DNA of 64,000 nt. Origin: an uncultured Anaerolineae bacterium. GTDB lineage: Bacteria > Chloroflexota > Anaerolineae > Anaerolineales > Villigracilaceae. The notes under the pieces are model-generated. The model worked only from the letters and a program-made list of their open reading frames with translations, ran no database searches and was not told the origin of the DNA. The first letter of the stretch is position 1, and each line of letters starts with the position of its first letter. Shown in pieces: positions 54,747 through 64,000 of this stretch. The stretch spans positions 1 to 64,000 of the forward strand of contig CAIVSQ010000575.1 of assembly GCA_903908605.1 (NCBI GenBank), written 5' to 3'. The translations under genes were made by a program, and so were the position numbers.

Positions 54747-55346
54747 ATGTTAAAGTTGTTGATCGCAACAGGTAACAAGGGGAAAATCAAGGAGCTCCGT
54801 ACCCTGCTTGCTGGGCTGGAGGTGGATCTGCTTACTCCGGGTGATATTGGCCTGGACTTGGATGTGTTAGAGGATGGACAGAATTACGAGGAAAACGCAG
54901 GCAAGAAGGCGCGGGCTTATAGCCAGGCCAGCGGCTACGTTTCACTGGCGGATGATTCTGGTCTCGAAGTGGATGCGCTGGGCGGGGCACCCGGGTTGTA
55001 TTCTGCTCGTTATTCGCCTAAGCCCCATGCAACCGACGCGGATAGGCGTGCTTATATGCTGGAAAATCTGAAAGGTCACCCACGCCCGTGGAAGGCCCAT
55101 TTTCACGCTACCATCGCAATTGGCACGCCTGATGGGCCGACTTTGTTTGCCGAAGGAAACTGCCATGGGGAGATTATCCCCACAGAACGGGGGAACAATG
55201 GTTTTGGATATGACCCAATATTCTATATACCGGAAATGAATGCCACCATGGCTGAATTGAGCATGGATGACAAAAACCGTTTGAGCCACAGGGCCCTGGC
55301 GGTCAACAACGCGATCCCTGCGTTGAGGAAGTTGATGAAATTTTAA
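54747..55346 (+). CDS. rdgB: XTP/dITP diphosphatase (Ham1/RdgB)
   Basis: 'LLIATGNKGKIKELRTLL', 'VSLADDSGLEVDALGGAPGLYSARYS', 'GNNGFGYDPIFYIPE'. Confidence 0.93.
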   Translation: MLKLLIATGNKGKIKELRTLLAGLEVDLLTPGDIGLDLDVLEDGQNYEENAGKKARAYSQASGYVSLADDSGLEVDALGGAPGLYSARYSPKPHATDADRRAYMLENLKGHPRPWKAHFHATIAIGTPDGPTLFAEGNCHGEIIPTERGNNGFGYDPIFYIPEMNATMAELSMDDKNRLSHRALAVNNAIPALRKLMKF

Positions 55347-55365
55347 GGCAGCCAGGGACTGAATT

Positions 55366-56166
55366 TCAGATATTTCCACCAGGTTGATAGGGTATGCTGT
55401 TTAGAAAGAGATCCAGGCTTTTGGCAACTTGCTGAGGCTGTTCCAGCATCACCATGTGGCCTGCGCCAGGAACGATCTGCAACATGGATTTTTTTATTCG
55501 ACCGTGCATGGCCTCGGAATAACGCGCCGGGGTCATTTTATCTTCGGAGCCGCACAAGATCAGGGTTGGTGCCTTGATGCGACCGATAAGGCTGGTTTCA
55601 TCGTATGCGTCGCAGGCCAGGAAATCCCCGTGCAGGACAGGACAGCGAATTTCATTCATCCGGTGAGCAGCCTGTTCTTTTAAGCGATGATCCGCCTGAG
55701 AACTAAAGGAATAGTCCACACAGTTTTTGATGGCAATTGGCATGGTAGCTTCGATCGAAGAATCAGATAACAGGTTGGCTGCAACTCGCAGTCGTGGCGC
55801 TGTAGAAATTAGCCCCAGCCCCAGTGTGCGGCTGGGGTTGTGGATGCCGAGGTATAGGGCGATAGCTCCGCCCATTGAGTGCCCGATAAAAATTGCCTTG
55901 TGGATTTTGAGCGTCTCCATAAACGCCAGCACGCATTGAGCGTAGTCAGCGATGGATTGGCGGCCGATGCCCTCGGATTTCCCATGACCGGGTAGATCGA
56001 GAGCGTAAATTCGCTGTTCTTTGAGGCGCCGAATCTCGGGAGGCCAGGACAGGTTGTTACCACCAGCACCGTGGATAAAAATGATAGCTGGTTTGGCCCA
56101 GTTTTCCCCATTGTTGAAATAATACATACCCGCAGAGAGTGGCATAATTCTTATCCTGGCTGTCAT
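55366..56166 (-). CDS. Alpha/beta hydrolase
   Basis: 'IIFIHGAGGNNLSW', 'FIGHSMGGAIALYLG', 'ILCGSEDKMTP', 'GAGHMVMLEQP'. Confidence 0.88.
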   Translation of the reverse strand: MTARIRIMPLSAGMYYFNNGENWAKPAIIFIHGAGGNNLSWPPEIRRLKEQRIYALDLPGHGKSEGIGRQSIADYAQCVLAFMETLKIHKAIFIGHSMGGAIALYLGIHNPSRTLGLGLISTAPRLRVAANLLSDSSIEATMPIAIKNCVDYSFSSQADHRLKEQAAHRMNEIRCPVLHGDFLACDAYDETSLIGRIKAPTLILCGSEDKMTPARYSEAMHGRIKKSMLQIVPGAGHMVMLEQPQQVAKSLDLFLNSIPYQPGGNI

Positions 56167-56202
56167 GAACTGGCTAGGTGTGGATAGTGCGTCAACACCT
56201 GG

Positions 56203-58002
56203 TTAGTTAGTGGTATTCTTTTTTTGATTATCGCGGGCGTTATGTAACAAGTCGGCTGCATCTTCTGTGAGAGGGATGAAGACCTGAATTTTTGTGCCTT
56301 TGCCGGGAGCAGATTGGATATTCAGTATGCCGTTGACAAGTTCGGTCCGTTCTCGCAGGTTAACCATGCCAAGACTGCCCCGCTTGTCGTAAGACTGTGT
56401 TACGGCGGCTACATCAAAGCCTTCGCCGTTATCTGAAATCTCCAAGAAGGCAATATCGGGGTGTTTGGGCAGCGGATTCAATCGCACCCATATCACCGGG
56501 GACTTGGCGTGTTTGCGGGCGTTGTTGACGGCCTCTTCGGCAATGTAGAAAATAACTCCACTCTTGCCCATTTCAATCTGGGCGGCAAGGGTTTCATCCA
56601 CCTGGATGCTGACATCCTGCTCATACATTTCCTTCATTTTTTCAGCATTGGCTTGCAGGGCAGCGATTAGGCCTTGCGATTCAAGTACCAGCGGGCGCAA
56701 GGTGAAAAGCATGTGCCTGATTTCCTTGGTGGTGCGCCGGGCGAGATCTTCGATTTTGACCAATTCATCCATGGCGATCGCTTGGTCGCCTCGATCGATC
56801 AGGCGCCGGACCATGCCGACACGCATGGCGATGGCAGAGACAGACTGGGTTGGACCATCATGCAGGTCGCGGGCTAGTTTTTTGCGGGCTTCCTCCTGCA
56901 CTTCCATCATGCGTTCTTTTTCATCGGATAAATCCTGGTAAAGGCGCGCGTTGTGTATGGCGATGACTGCCTGCCGGCCCACGATGCCGAGAATATCACA
57001 GCGTTCACGGTCAAAGAATCCCGGGCTGGTATGTCCGTAGATGATGACCCCATACATATTCAAACCGCTGCGCATGGGAATGCAGTAAACTGAGTTGCAT
57101 TGGCTCAATGCGATCACACGACCCAGCTCTGGGTCTTCTGCGAGATTGCCGCCAACTAGTGGCTCGCCTTCCTCTAGGGTTCTGGCGAGGATGCCGGTTT
57201 TTCCTGGGAAGGTGGTACGTGCATCGATTTGGGTAAACCGACGTGAAGCGCCAACAATCAATTCCTCTCCCTGGAATAGCAACACTGCACCGCAAAAATT
57301 ATTCTCTGCCATTTCGGGATTTGCCCGGCTGGTTTTGATTTCCACCTGCAAAGCGTTGATGCTTAAATCAAGGGAAGCCTCCAAAACATGTGTGTAGCTA
57401 AGCATGGAGGTCAGCTCTGAGGACATGTTGTAAATTGTACGCAATCGGTCGGTATCGACTTTCTGCTGTTTTTCACGCAGAACGATTTGTTTCTTGCGTT
57501 CATTCTGTAATTGGTTATAAGTGCGCTGACTGAGGTATCCAAACAGGCAGCCCAACCCAAGCGTGACAAGCGCTCCGATCATGATGATGAATATATTGGT
57601 CGTATTGAAGAAAATATCGGCAAGCTCAACCATGACCATGATTATGCTTGCCAGCAAGCCGCCCTTGAAGTTGAAATACAGGCTGGCACTTATCATGGGC
57701 AGTAGCAGTATCCAGGCGGCTGGGCCAACAAGTCCACCCGCGAAGAGAAAGAACAGGGCTGCGATAACCAGATCGACCGCGACGTTAATTTCTCGATGAC
57801 GTGCGAGGCGGCGGCTTTGCCCGGCCAGCCACATCAGGGTGGCATTCCAGGCAGTTAGGATCAACAACAAAATACTTGCAGGCGAGAGCAATTTCGCCGC
57901 AAGCGATAAGGATACTGTGGTTCCCAAGAGGATCAACCAGCGCAGGGAAACAACGTACCAGTCAGCCAGGTAAGGTGAATCAGATCGTACCATATTGATC
58001 AA
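56203..58002 (-). CDS. Membrane sensor histidine kinase (HisKA_3/NarL-type with GAF-like domain)
   Basis: Multiple N-terminal TM segments, GAF-like region, H-box 'ARDLHDGPTQSVSAIAMRVG', ATPase 'DNGEGFDVAA...KRGSLGMVNLRERTELVNG'. Confidence 0.9.
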   Translation of the reverse strand: MINMVRSDSPYLADWYVVSLRWLILLGTTVSLSLAAKLLSPASILLLILTAWNATLMWLAGQSRRLARHREINVAVDLVIAALFFLFAGGLVGPAAWILLLPMISASLYFNFKGGLLASIIMVMVELADIFFNTTNIFIIMIGALVTLGLGCLFGYLSQRTYNQLQNERKKQIVLREKQQKVDTDRLRTIYNMSSELTSMLSYTHVLEASLDLSINALQVEIKTSRANPEMAENNFCGAVLLFQGEELIVGASRRFTQIDARTTFPGKTGILARTLEEGEPLVGGNLAEDPELGRVIALSQCNSVYCIPMRSGLNMYGVIIYGHTSPGFFDRERCDILGIVGRQAVIAIHNARLYQDLSDEKERMMEVQEEARKKLARDLHDGPTQSVSAIAMRVGMVRRLIDRGDQAIAMDELVKIEDLARRTTKEIRHMLFTLRPLVLESQGLIAALQANAEKMKEMYEQDVSIQVDETLAAQIEMGKSGVIFYIAEEAVNNARKHAKSPVIWVRLNPLPKHPDIAFLEISDNGEGFDVAAVTQSYDKRGSLGMVNLRERTELVNGILNIQSAPGKGTKIQVFIPLTEDAADLLHNARDNQKKNTTN

Positions 58003-58091
58003 TCATAACCGGATTTATTAATCGATTCAGGTGAGTACCATTTCAAACAGGCAGGTAACTTCAGCCAGGGTGGATTATTTCAACTGAGGCT

Positions 58092-58826
58092 TCAGATTTC
58101 GTACCCCATTTTTTCAAGTTGACTACCAAACCGGTCGGTGAGTGTTTTTTGCTCGGCGGCCGTGTAGCGTTCACGGAAGCGGCCCACCTGGCCTTTGAAA
58201 AAATGGGTGCCCTGTTGGCCCTGGACCTGCCCGGACGGGCGGTACTTTTCGACCACATTTTTCACGGCTTCGCTGGCTGGATCAATATCCAAAAATTCAA
58301 CCAACCCGGCGGTTTCGTTGTCATAATTTTGGAGCAGGTCTTCGTAACGAGCCTTGAGCACGCCAGAGACTTGCATCCACTTCTCCCAGTCCATGACGTA
58401 TTCGGTGAAAAAGGCCATCGTTTTCTGGAAGTCGGTCAGGTGTGAGAAGGCATTTGGGCGGCCTTGTTGTTCCAAGACGCGCTTGCCGTAATCGTACGCC
58501 GAGAGCATGGCATCGCGCGGATCGCGGTAAATGTAGGTGGCGCGCATAATCCCGCCCTGGATAAGCGCTCGCGCCGTGATGGTAGGCCCTGAGTGGGCTT
58601 TGATTACAAAAGTATGGCCTAGTAAGGCAGGGCGAGCTACCATGATCAGTCTTCGGACGCTGAGTACGCCGATATTGCAGTTTACTTCGGTCAGGATGCC
58701 TTGCAACCCGAATTTTTCGCGAATATCACGGGCATCATTGCAGCCGGTGGTCGCCATTAGATCGTGGACAAGATTGTAGTGCCAACCGGAACCGGCGCGT
58801 GGCATGCCTACAGAAAGAATAATCAT
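58092..58826 (-). CDS. Sulfotransferase domain-containing protein
   Basis: 'ILSVGMPRAGSGWHYNLVHDLM' (PAPS-type 5' loop), 'ATYIYRDPRDAMLSAYDYG', 'ARYEDLLQN'. Confidence 0.8.
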   Translation of the reverse strand: MIILSVGMPRAGSGWHYNLVHDLMATTGCNDARDIREKFGLQGILTEVNCNIGVLSVRRLIMVARPALLGHTFVIKAHSGPTITARALIQGGIMRATYIYRDPRDAMLSAYDYGKRVLEQQGRPNAFSHLTDFQKTMAFFTEYVMDWEKWMQVSGVLKARYEDLLQNYDNETAGLVEFLDIDPASEAVKNVVEKYRPSGQVQGQQGTHFFKGQVGRFRERYTAAEQKTLTDRFGSQLEKMGYEI

Positions 58827-58836
58827 GGTCAATCCT

Positions 58837-60324
58837 TTATTTATGTGTGAATGATGCGGCTGCACCGGCCAGGATGCCGAGGTTGATCCACATCTCCGGC
58901 ATGGCGAAGGAGTCCTGCGAAAAGCCTTGAAATACAACCGCTACCAGGGTGAAAATTCCTGCTGCGGCCAGCCAACGAGCATCGCCTGGTCCGGAACGTA
59001 ACAACTTCAGCGATTCGCCAAAAAGTGATAGGTAAAATGCCAGGAAGAGGATGAACCCGGGCAAGCCGGTCTCGGCCAACAAGCGCACGTATATGTTCTT
59101 CGGGTTGGGGTAAATGTTGGAAGATGGACTCATTTGGCGTGCGATTTCTGGTTCGCCCGAGAGCACCCAATCCGGCATATTTTGCATCATCTCAAAACCA
59201 CTTGCGCCCAGCCCTACGCCAGTGAATGGATGCTTCTCAAAGCTCTTGAGTGCGGCAGTGGCATAGGCCAGGCGTGGGCCCAAGTAGACATCCTGTGCAT
59301 ATGAAAGTATATCTGTTTTTTCTGATTTAAAGAACGCGGCGATGTAGCCTTTATCCGCCAGGAAAATTGATGCGCCAGCCAATGCGGCGATCACTGCCAG
59401 GATCAGAAACATCCTTGGCAAGGCAGTTGCCAACCAGGTTGGCTTGCCAGATCTCGCGCGGTTGTCAAAGCCAGCGCGCAGCCAGTCCCATGCGGCGCCT
59501 AGCGCATCATGCCCGGCAATAACCAGGGTAATCAACCCGCCAGCAACTGCAATCAGCAAGCCAGAGCGGGAGTAAGTCATAAGCAATAGTGCCAGGGCTG
59601 CCAGGAATAAGAGTGGCTCAACAAACTTAGCCAGGGTTGCAAGGTTGAATCTCCCCGATGTGGACCTGCTGGTGGAGACAAGTGTCCGGACGCGTGCCAA
59701 GAGCGCGCCTAACAGCCAGGGTAAATATAAAGTGGCGATTTGCCCGGCCAACCAGGACGGCTCATAAGCAAAACCCGAGACGCGCTTGTTCTTGACCAGG
59801 CCGCGCACTGAAAATAGGTTTTGGATCTGCAACAGTTGTTTGCGATGGCCGGTGTTTAGCCCAATGAATTGGACCGCTCCCCATAGCAGGTGGGCTACCA
59901 GGCCGACCATTATCCAGCGGACCGAGAACTTGATATCTTGGCTGTCCTGGTTCATCCAAAGTGAGGCGATAAAAAAGCCCAGCCCAAGGGCCAGGGTAAC
60001 GAAGGCACGCAGGGCGCGGTCGAAAAAGTCCACACCGCGCAATTCAATGGGTGCCATGGTGGCGCCAATGGCGGTTGCAGCCAGCGTAGCGAGCAGGAAG
60101 GCCAGCAGGATGGTGAGTGAGCCAGGCCAGGGACGTTTTATTTGGCCGTGGAATAAGCGATAAAGCAGTATGGGCAACAGCGCGGCAAGTGGATACAATG
60201 CCAGGGGACGAACATAGGTTCCGGAGCCCAGGAATGGCATGAATCGGAAACTGGTGATGGGTAGGGTCACCAGCACAAGGGCCCACAGGATGCGTGCCAG
60301 CGTTGAACTGCTGATCGCCTTCAT
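58837..60324 (-). CDS. O-antigen ligase / Wzy-like polymerase
   Basis: Polytopic; 'FAYEPSWLAGQIATLYLPWLLG', 'LMTYSRSGLLIAVAG', 'HPFTGVGLGASGFEM...KNIYVRLLAETGLPGFILFLAF'. Confidence 0.82.
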   Translation of the reverse strand: MKAISSSTLARILWALVLVTLPITSFRFMPFLGSGTYVRPLALYPLAALLPILLYRLFHGQIKRPWPGSLTILLAFLLATLAATAIGATMAPIELRGVDFFDRALRAFVTLALGLGFFIASLWMNQDSQDIKFSVRWIMVGLVAHLLWGAVQFIGLNTGHRKQLLQIQNLFSVRGLVKNKRVSGFAYEPSWLAGQIATLYLPWLLGALLARVRTLVSTSRSTSGRFNLATLAKFVEPLLFLAALALLLMTYSRSGLLIAVAGGLITLVIAGHDALGAAWDWLRAGFDNRARSGKPTWLATALPRMFLILAVIAALAGASIFLADKGYIAAFFKSEKTDILSYAQDVYLGPRLAYATAALKSFEKHPFTGVGLGASGFEMMQNMPDWVLSGEPEIARQMSPSSNIYPNPKNIYVRLLAETGLPGFILFLAFYLSLFGESLKLLRSGPGDARWLAAAGIFTLVAVVFQGFSQDSFAMPEMWINLGILAGAAASFTHK

Positions 60325-61058
60325 TTTTGTTTTTTCCCGCCTGGCCTGGCTAACTGGGCCGCTGGAAGAAACAAAATGGCCAAACCTGCCAAGGTTAACA
60401 GACTGACTGCGCCAGCCAGGGCCTGAATTCCCAGGCTTGTTTTTCGTTCCGCCGGTAGCTCGGTGCCCTGACTGTAGGAGATTTGCAATTCAGGTGTAAT
60501 CGCCAGGGACTTGCCCTCGAGATTTTTGATCATGGCTTGCAAGCTGGTGTCAGTTGGGTTCTTTTCGAGGGCTTTGTGGGCGGCATCCAGGGAAATGGAA
60601 GACTGGATGGCATCGTGAACCTGGTTGGTAAAAGCCTCTGCCCAGGCAGCGGCGATTTTTGCAGCGGTCTTATCCGAGGGGTCGCTGGCGTAAAAGTGCC
60701 AGGCACCATCCTTTGGTTGGCTGAGCTCCAGCATGCCGCTGGATCGCAGTGTGCTTATCGTCAGGTTGGTCTGGGCAGAGACCTTCTCAAGTGTTGTATC
60801 CGACCAGGCTACTTCCACTAACTTGCGGCTTTCGCGTTCCAGATAGTAAAACAGTTCATTGTCTGGTTTATTGGGCCAGGATTTTTCCATATTAAAGCTG
60901 ACTACCACCGTGGCGCGAGCACGGTAATCAGGTGGATTGATCAGGTAAAGAACGCTGCCTAAAAGCCCACCAAGCAGGGCACCCAACACCCAAAAACGCC
61001 AGGCGCGCAGCAAGCGGATAAAGTCTTCCAGTGTGGCGGGGGCAAGCAGTGTTTGCAT
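60321..61058 (-). CDS. Wzz/chain-length determinant-type protein
   Basis: Two terminal TM segments flanking an extracytoplasmic region; 'LRAWRFWVLGALLGGLLGSVLYLINPPDYRARATVVVSF'. Confidence 0.7.
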   Translation of the reverse strand: MQTLLAPATLEDFIRLLRAWRFWVLGALLGGLLGSVLYLINPPDYRARATVVVSFNMEKSWPNKPDNELFYYLERESRKLVEVAWSDTTLEKVSAQTNLTISTLRSSGMLELSQPKDGAWHFYASDPSDKTAAKIAAAWAEAFTNQVHDAIQSSISLDAAHKALEKNPTDTSLQAMIKNLEGKSLAITPELQISYSQGTELPAERKTSLGIQALAGAVSLLTLAGLAILFLPAAQLARPGGKKQK

Positions 61059-61082
61059 GTATATTTCCTGGGGATGGGGAGT

Positions 61083-61880
61083 TCAGGTGGTTTTACGAGT
61101 GGAGTTTTGCAACATCTGGCGCTTGCGTCGCCAGTTCAAAAACGGAGCCACCAGCCGGCGCACGAAATATTTGGCGACGATGGGCGCAAAATATGAACCC
61201 CCATCCCGGTAATGTACCTTGAGCATTTCGGGCCAGCAGCGGTCATCCGCTACGATAGTTTTACCACTTGTGTGCAGACGGAAATTTGCCCAGGTTTGCC
61301 CGGGCAGGTAGGCTAACTTAGCCGTGCGTGCCAGCCGAACCCACAGGTCATAATCCATGGCGAAATAAAAATCAGGATCGAGTGGCCCAACCTGGCGCCA
61401 CAGGTCAGCACGGAAAAAAGCGGCCTGTTGGGGTATGTGTACATAACCACGGCGCAGCCGGTTGTAATCTGTTTGCGCGGCCGGGAAGCGCCCGATTTTT
61501 TGGCCGTTTTCGTCGATGAAATTAGCATCGGCATAAATGAGACCCACTTCTGGGTGTTTGATCAGGTATTCTGCAGCGGCAGCCAGCGCGCCCGGCTCGT
61601 ACGTGTCGTCCGAGTTGATCCATGCCAGGATTTCGCCCTTGGCTTGTGAGAAACCCTTATTGAGCGCATCTGTCTGGCCTTTGTCAGGTTCCGAGACCCA
61701 CCAGGCCAACCTGTCACTATATCGCTGGATAATGTCAACCGAACCATCGCGCGAGCCCCCATCCACGATGATGTATTCCAGTGCAGGGTAATCCTGGTCC
61801 AGGACCGAGCGAATGGTGGTTTCGATAAAGCGGGCTTGATTGAAAGATGGTGTGATGATGGAAATTAGCGGTTTGTTCAT
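61083..61880 (-). CDS. Glycosyltransferase family 2
   Basis: 'ISIITPSFNQARFIETTIRSVLDQDYPALEYIIVDGGSRDGSVDIIQRY', 'WINSDDTY'. Confidence 0.95.
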   Translation of the reverse strand: MNKPLISIITPSFNQARFIETTIRSVLDQDYPALEYIIVDGGSRDGSVDIIQRYSDRLAWWVSEPDKGQTDALNKGFSQAKGEILAWINSDDTYEPGALAAAAEYLIKHPEVGLIYADANFIDENGQKIGRFPAAQTDYNRLRRGYVHIPQQAAFFRADLWRQVGPLDPDFYFAMDYDLWVRLARTAKLAYLPGQTWANFRLHTSGKTIVADDRCWPEMLKVHYRDGGSYFAPIVAKYFVRRLVAPFLNWRRKRQMLQNSTRKTT

Positions 61881-63406
61881 TTTATTGCCTGGGTAAGATC
61901 AAAAATCAGGTAGCCATCGCCTTTGGCAAAAACGGGGTAGGTTTTTATCACCAGGTCTTTGATGGCTGGTTGTTGGTCGAACTTGTTAAATTGTGTGACT
62001 ACCAGGTATTTTTTTCTGGCTGCTTGCTCCTGGAAACGCTGCATTAGGTCAATCTGGCGTCCGTCCAGGCTGCGCAGTTCTAGATCGCCGGAATCGTACC
62101 ACGAATCAACTTGCTGCCAGCCCCAGTAGGCCAGCCGGTAGCCATAATCCTGAGCAATGGCGAGGACCGGGCCACGCTGGCTGCCAGTACCCAGGTGGGT
62201 ACCCAGGTCAGCCCAAAAAGCAGCGTCTGGGCGCCAATCATCGCGGACCAATTCCACGCGTACATTCCAAAGCTGCAGGGCGGTTACCAGCAAGAGCATG
62301 GCAGCCAGGCTGACGCGGGTGATGATCATCTCAAGGCCAACCGGTGAGATTTGAGCGGCTTTTTCAAAAAGTGTCTCCGCCAGGCTGCCAAGTGAGAGAG
62401 CTACAATTGGGATCAGCATGAGCTGATAATAGTCGTGAGTGGTGATGTGATATGCAAAGGTCATGCCGTAGGCGAAATAGCCCAGCCAAAGCCCTATCAG
62501 GAAGAGCATTCCTCGCCGGCGGGTGACAAATACACCAGCAACGGCTGCTGCAAAGGCTCCAAAGCCAGTGACACCGTCGATTTGGTTTTTCCAGCGTAAG
62601 TAGAAGGCTGCCTGGCTCCAGAGTTGCGGAAAAAATCGAAAGGCAAACTGCTGGCCGAGAAAGCCGGAGCCGAACAGGCCGTAAAGGGTGTATGCGGCGG
62701 TTGGCAGGATTGATAATGCCGCAAGCGCCCAGGTTTGTCGATCTTTTATCGATCGTACCAGGCCTGCTTCTAGTACCAGCATGACCAGCGCGAGAGCAAG
62801 GGGAAAGACCGCTACATTCTTGACAAAAATGGCCAGCCCATTGAGAATGCCCGCCACCAGGACCCACTTCCACTGTCGTGTATTGGCCCATCGGAAACTG
62901 GCCCAAGCTCCCGCGATGATCAAGGCAATCATCAAAGGGTCGGGCTGGAAGCTGCGGCTGGCAATTACACCATAAGGTAGGAACAGGTAAAAGAGCAGGG
63001 AAACCAGCGCGCCAGCTGGGCCGGATATTTCCTGAGCCAGCTGGAAGAGTAATACACCTGCCAGAACCCAGAAAAGGGAGGAATATACGCGGGCGATCCA
63101 AAGATGTTCGCCAAAGGCCAGATATGAGAGCGCAGTGAGTGATTCAATCACGGTTGGCTCGATGGCCTGCGTGGCCTTCCACTGTTGGATGGCTAGTTCG
63201 CGTTGCCACGCTTCCACCCCCGGCGCGTTGGCAGGTAGCATGGCGTAATACATGCCGCGGGCCTTGAGTGCGGAGAACAACTGGCGGGTGGGGGCGAAAT
63301 CGAGAGGCAGGTCGGTTAAATCATAAAACCGAATGCCGGCGGCCAGGAAAAAGGCCAGGACAAGCGCGAAGAACAGCGATTTGCGATTTCCGAAGAACCA
63401 TGTCAT
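61877..63406 (-). CDS. ArnT/GT39-like membrane glycosyltransferase
   Basis: Polytopic; 'RFYDLTDLPLDFAPTRQL', 'LAFGEHLWIARVYSSLFWVLAG', 'ASRSFQPDPLMIALIIAGAWAS'. Confidence 0.8.
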   Translation of the reverse strand: MTWFFGNRKSLFFALVLAFFLAAGIRFYDLTDLPLDFAPTRQLFSALKARGMYYAMLPANAPGVEAWQRELAIQQWKATQAIEPTVIESLTALSYLAFGEHLWIARVYSSLFWVLAGVLLFQLAQEISGPAGALVSLLFYLFLPYGVIASRSFQPDPLMIALIIAGAWASFRWANTRQWKWVLVAGILNGLAIFVKNVAVFPLALALVMLVLEAGLVRSIKDRQTWALAALSILPTAAYTLYGLFGSGFLGQQFAFRFFPQLWSQAAFYLRWKNQIDGVTGFGAFAAAVAGVFVTRRRGMLFLIGLWLGYFAYGMTFAYHITTHDYYQLMLIPIVALSLGSLAETLFEKAAQISPVGLEMIITRVSLAAMLLLVTALQLWNVRVELVRDDWRPDAAFWADLGTHLGTGSQRGPVLAIAQDYGYRLAYWGWQQVDSWYDSGDLELRSLDGRQIDLMQRFQEQAARKKYLVVTQFNKFDQQPAIKDLVIKTYPVFAKGDGYLIFDLTQAIK

Positions 63407-63418
63407 AGGTTTACTGTG

Positions 63419-64000
63419 TTACCCGTTTTTATTTAACCATTGGCGCAGGCGAATATAACCGCCGCGAATATTTTTCAACCCGAGCAGGGCCAGACAGGCG
63501 TAGATCATGCGGTGCCAATCCCTGAGAGCCGTGGCTGGGCGAGCCTTAAATGACTGCCAATAAGCGCTTAATGCGGCTTTGTACTGACCGCCGTCCAGCA
63601 AGTAGAAGGCATTCAGCCGGTGGGCTCCGCTCATAATTCGCGCGTTGTTTTGTTCAAAAATAGGTGCGAAGCCCGGGGTGATTTTCATCCATTCGATGAT
63701 TTTGAATGCTTCTCTTCCAAAGTCAGCCGTACGGGCCAGGTTCTTGGCTTCGGCGTGGTAGCGGGCGGCTGCCAAAGTCTCAGGAATGAAGACGATCGGG
63801 GCCAGGATTGCCATGCGCAGCCAGAGGTGGTGATCGAGGAGGAAATGATAGCCGGGATCGAGCAGACCCGCCTGTTCGAGTACCGAACGGCGCATAAACA
63901 CAGCCGGTTGGCTGATGATTTGGAAGGACATCAGGTCTACAATGTTGAAGGGTTTGAATGTTTGCAGGTTGAAGGAATTGCCAGCGGCATCAACTGAAAG
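63419..64000 (-). CDS. Glycosyltransferase family 2, C-terminal part (5' end outside window)
   Basis: 'SQPAVFMRRSVLEQAGLLDPGYHFLLDHHLWLRMAI'; frame remains open to the window edge. Confidence 0.75.
   Translation of the reverse strand, partial: LSVDAAGNSFNLQTFKPFNIVDLMSFQIISQPAVFMRRSVLEQAGLLDPGYHFLLDHHLWLRMAILAPIVFIPETLAAARYHAEAKNLARTADFGREAFKIIEWMKITPGFAPIFEQNNARIMSGAHRLNAFYLLDGGQYKAALSAYWQSFKARPATALRDWHRMIYACLALLGLKNIRGGYIRLRQWLNKNG

Noticed and set aside
1-64000. Mobile elements, prophage, CRISPR-Cas, toxin-antitoxin or classical defence islands
   Set aside because: No transposase, integrase, phage structural, Cas, restriction or TA motif recognised in any plausible ORF

Overview
This 64 kb window is a gene-dense bacterial chromosome segment of mostly housekeeping and metabolic genes. 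The gene content (NBR1-type Ig lipoprotein, large SecA, PFOR next to a DHOD-like protein, LivH-LivM fusion) suggests an Anaerolineae-like Chloroflexota, but that placement is inference. I found no transposase, integrase, phage module or CRISPR array. Well-supported genes include nifJ/PFOR, suhB, arginase, recO, trxA, thrS, 6-phosphofructokinase, infC-rpmI-rplT, radA, azlCD, acnA, adenosine deaminase, secA, a GH1 beta-glucosidase, queG and an XTP/dITP pyrophosphatase, plus the start of a surface-polysaccharide locus at the right edge. RNA features are a tRNA-Val(GAC) with a T-box leader for thrS directly behind it. The most interesting items are: (1) a tightly coupled DUF4956 / CotH kinase-beta-helix / VTC polyphosphate polymerase / metallophosphoesterase operon; (2) a thiolase homolog beside recO that has lost both catalytic cysteines; (3) a LivH-LivM fusion with an extra lipoprotein-like N-terminal domain and no other ABC subunits nearby; (4) tandem c-di-AMP receptor (DarA/PII-like) paralogs; (5) tRNA-Val abutting the T-box leader of a TGS-less thrS; (6) perfect inverted-repeat operators upstream of a TetR gene and of PFOR; (7) an infC that probably starts at AUA; (8) an unlisted Lys-rich 46-aa small ORF. 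All product names come from motif reading of the translations; no database search was run.
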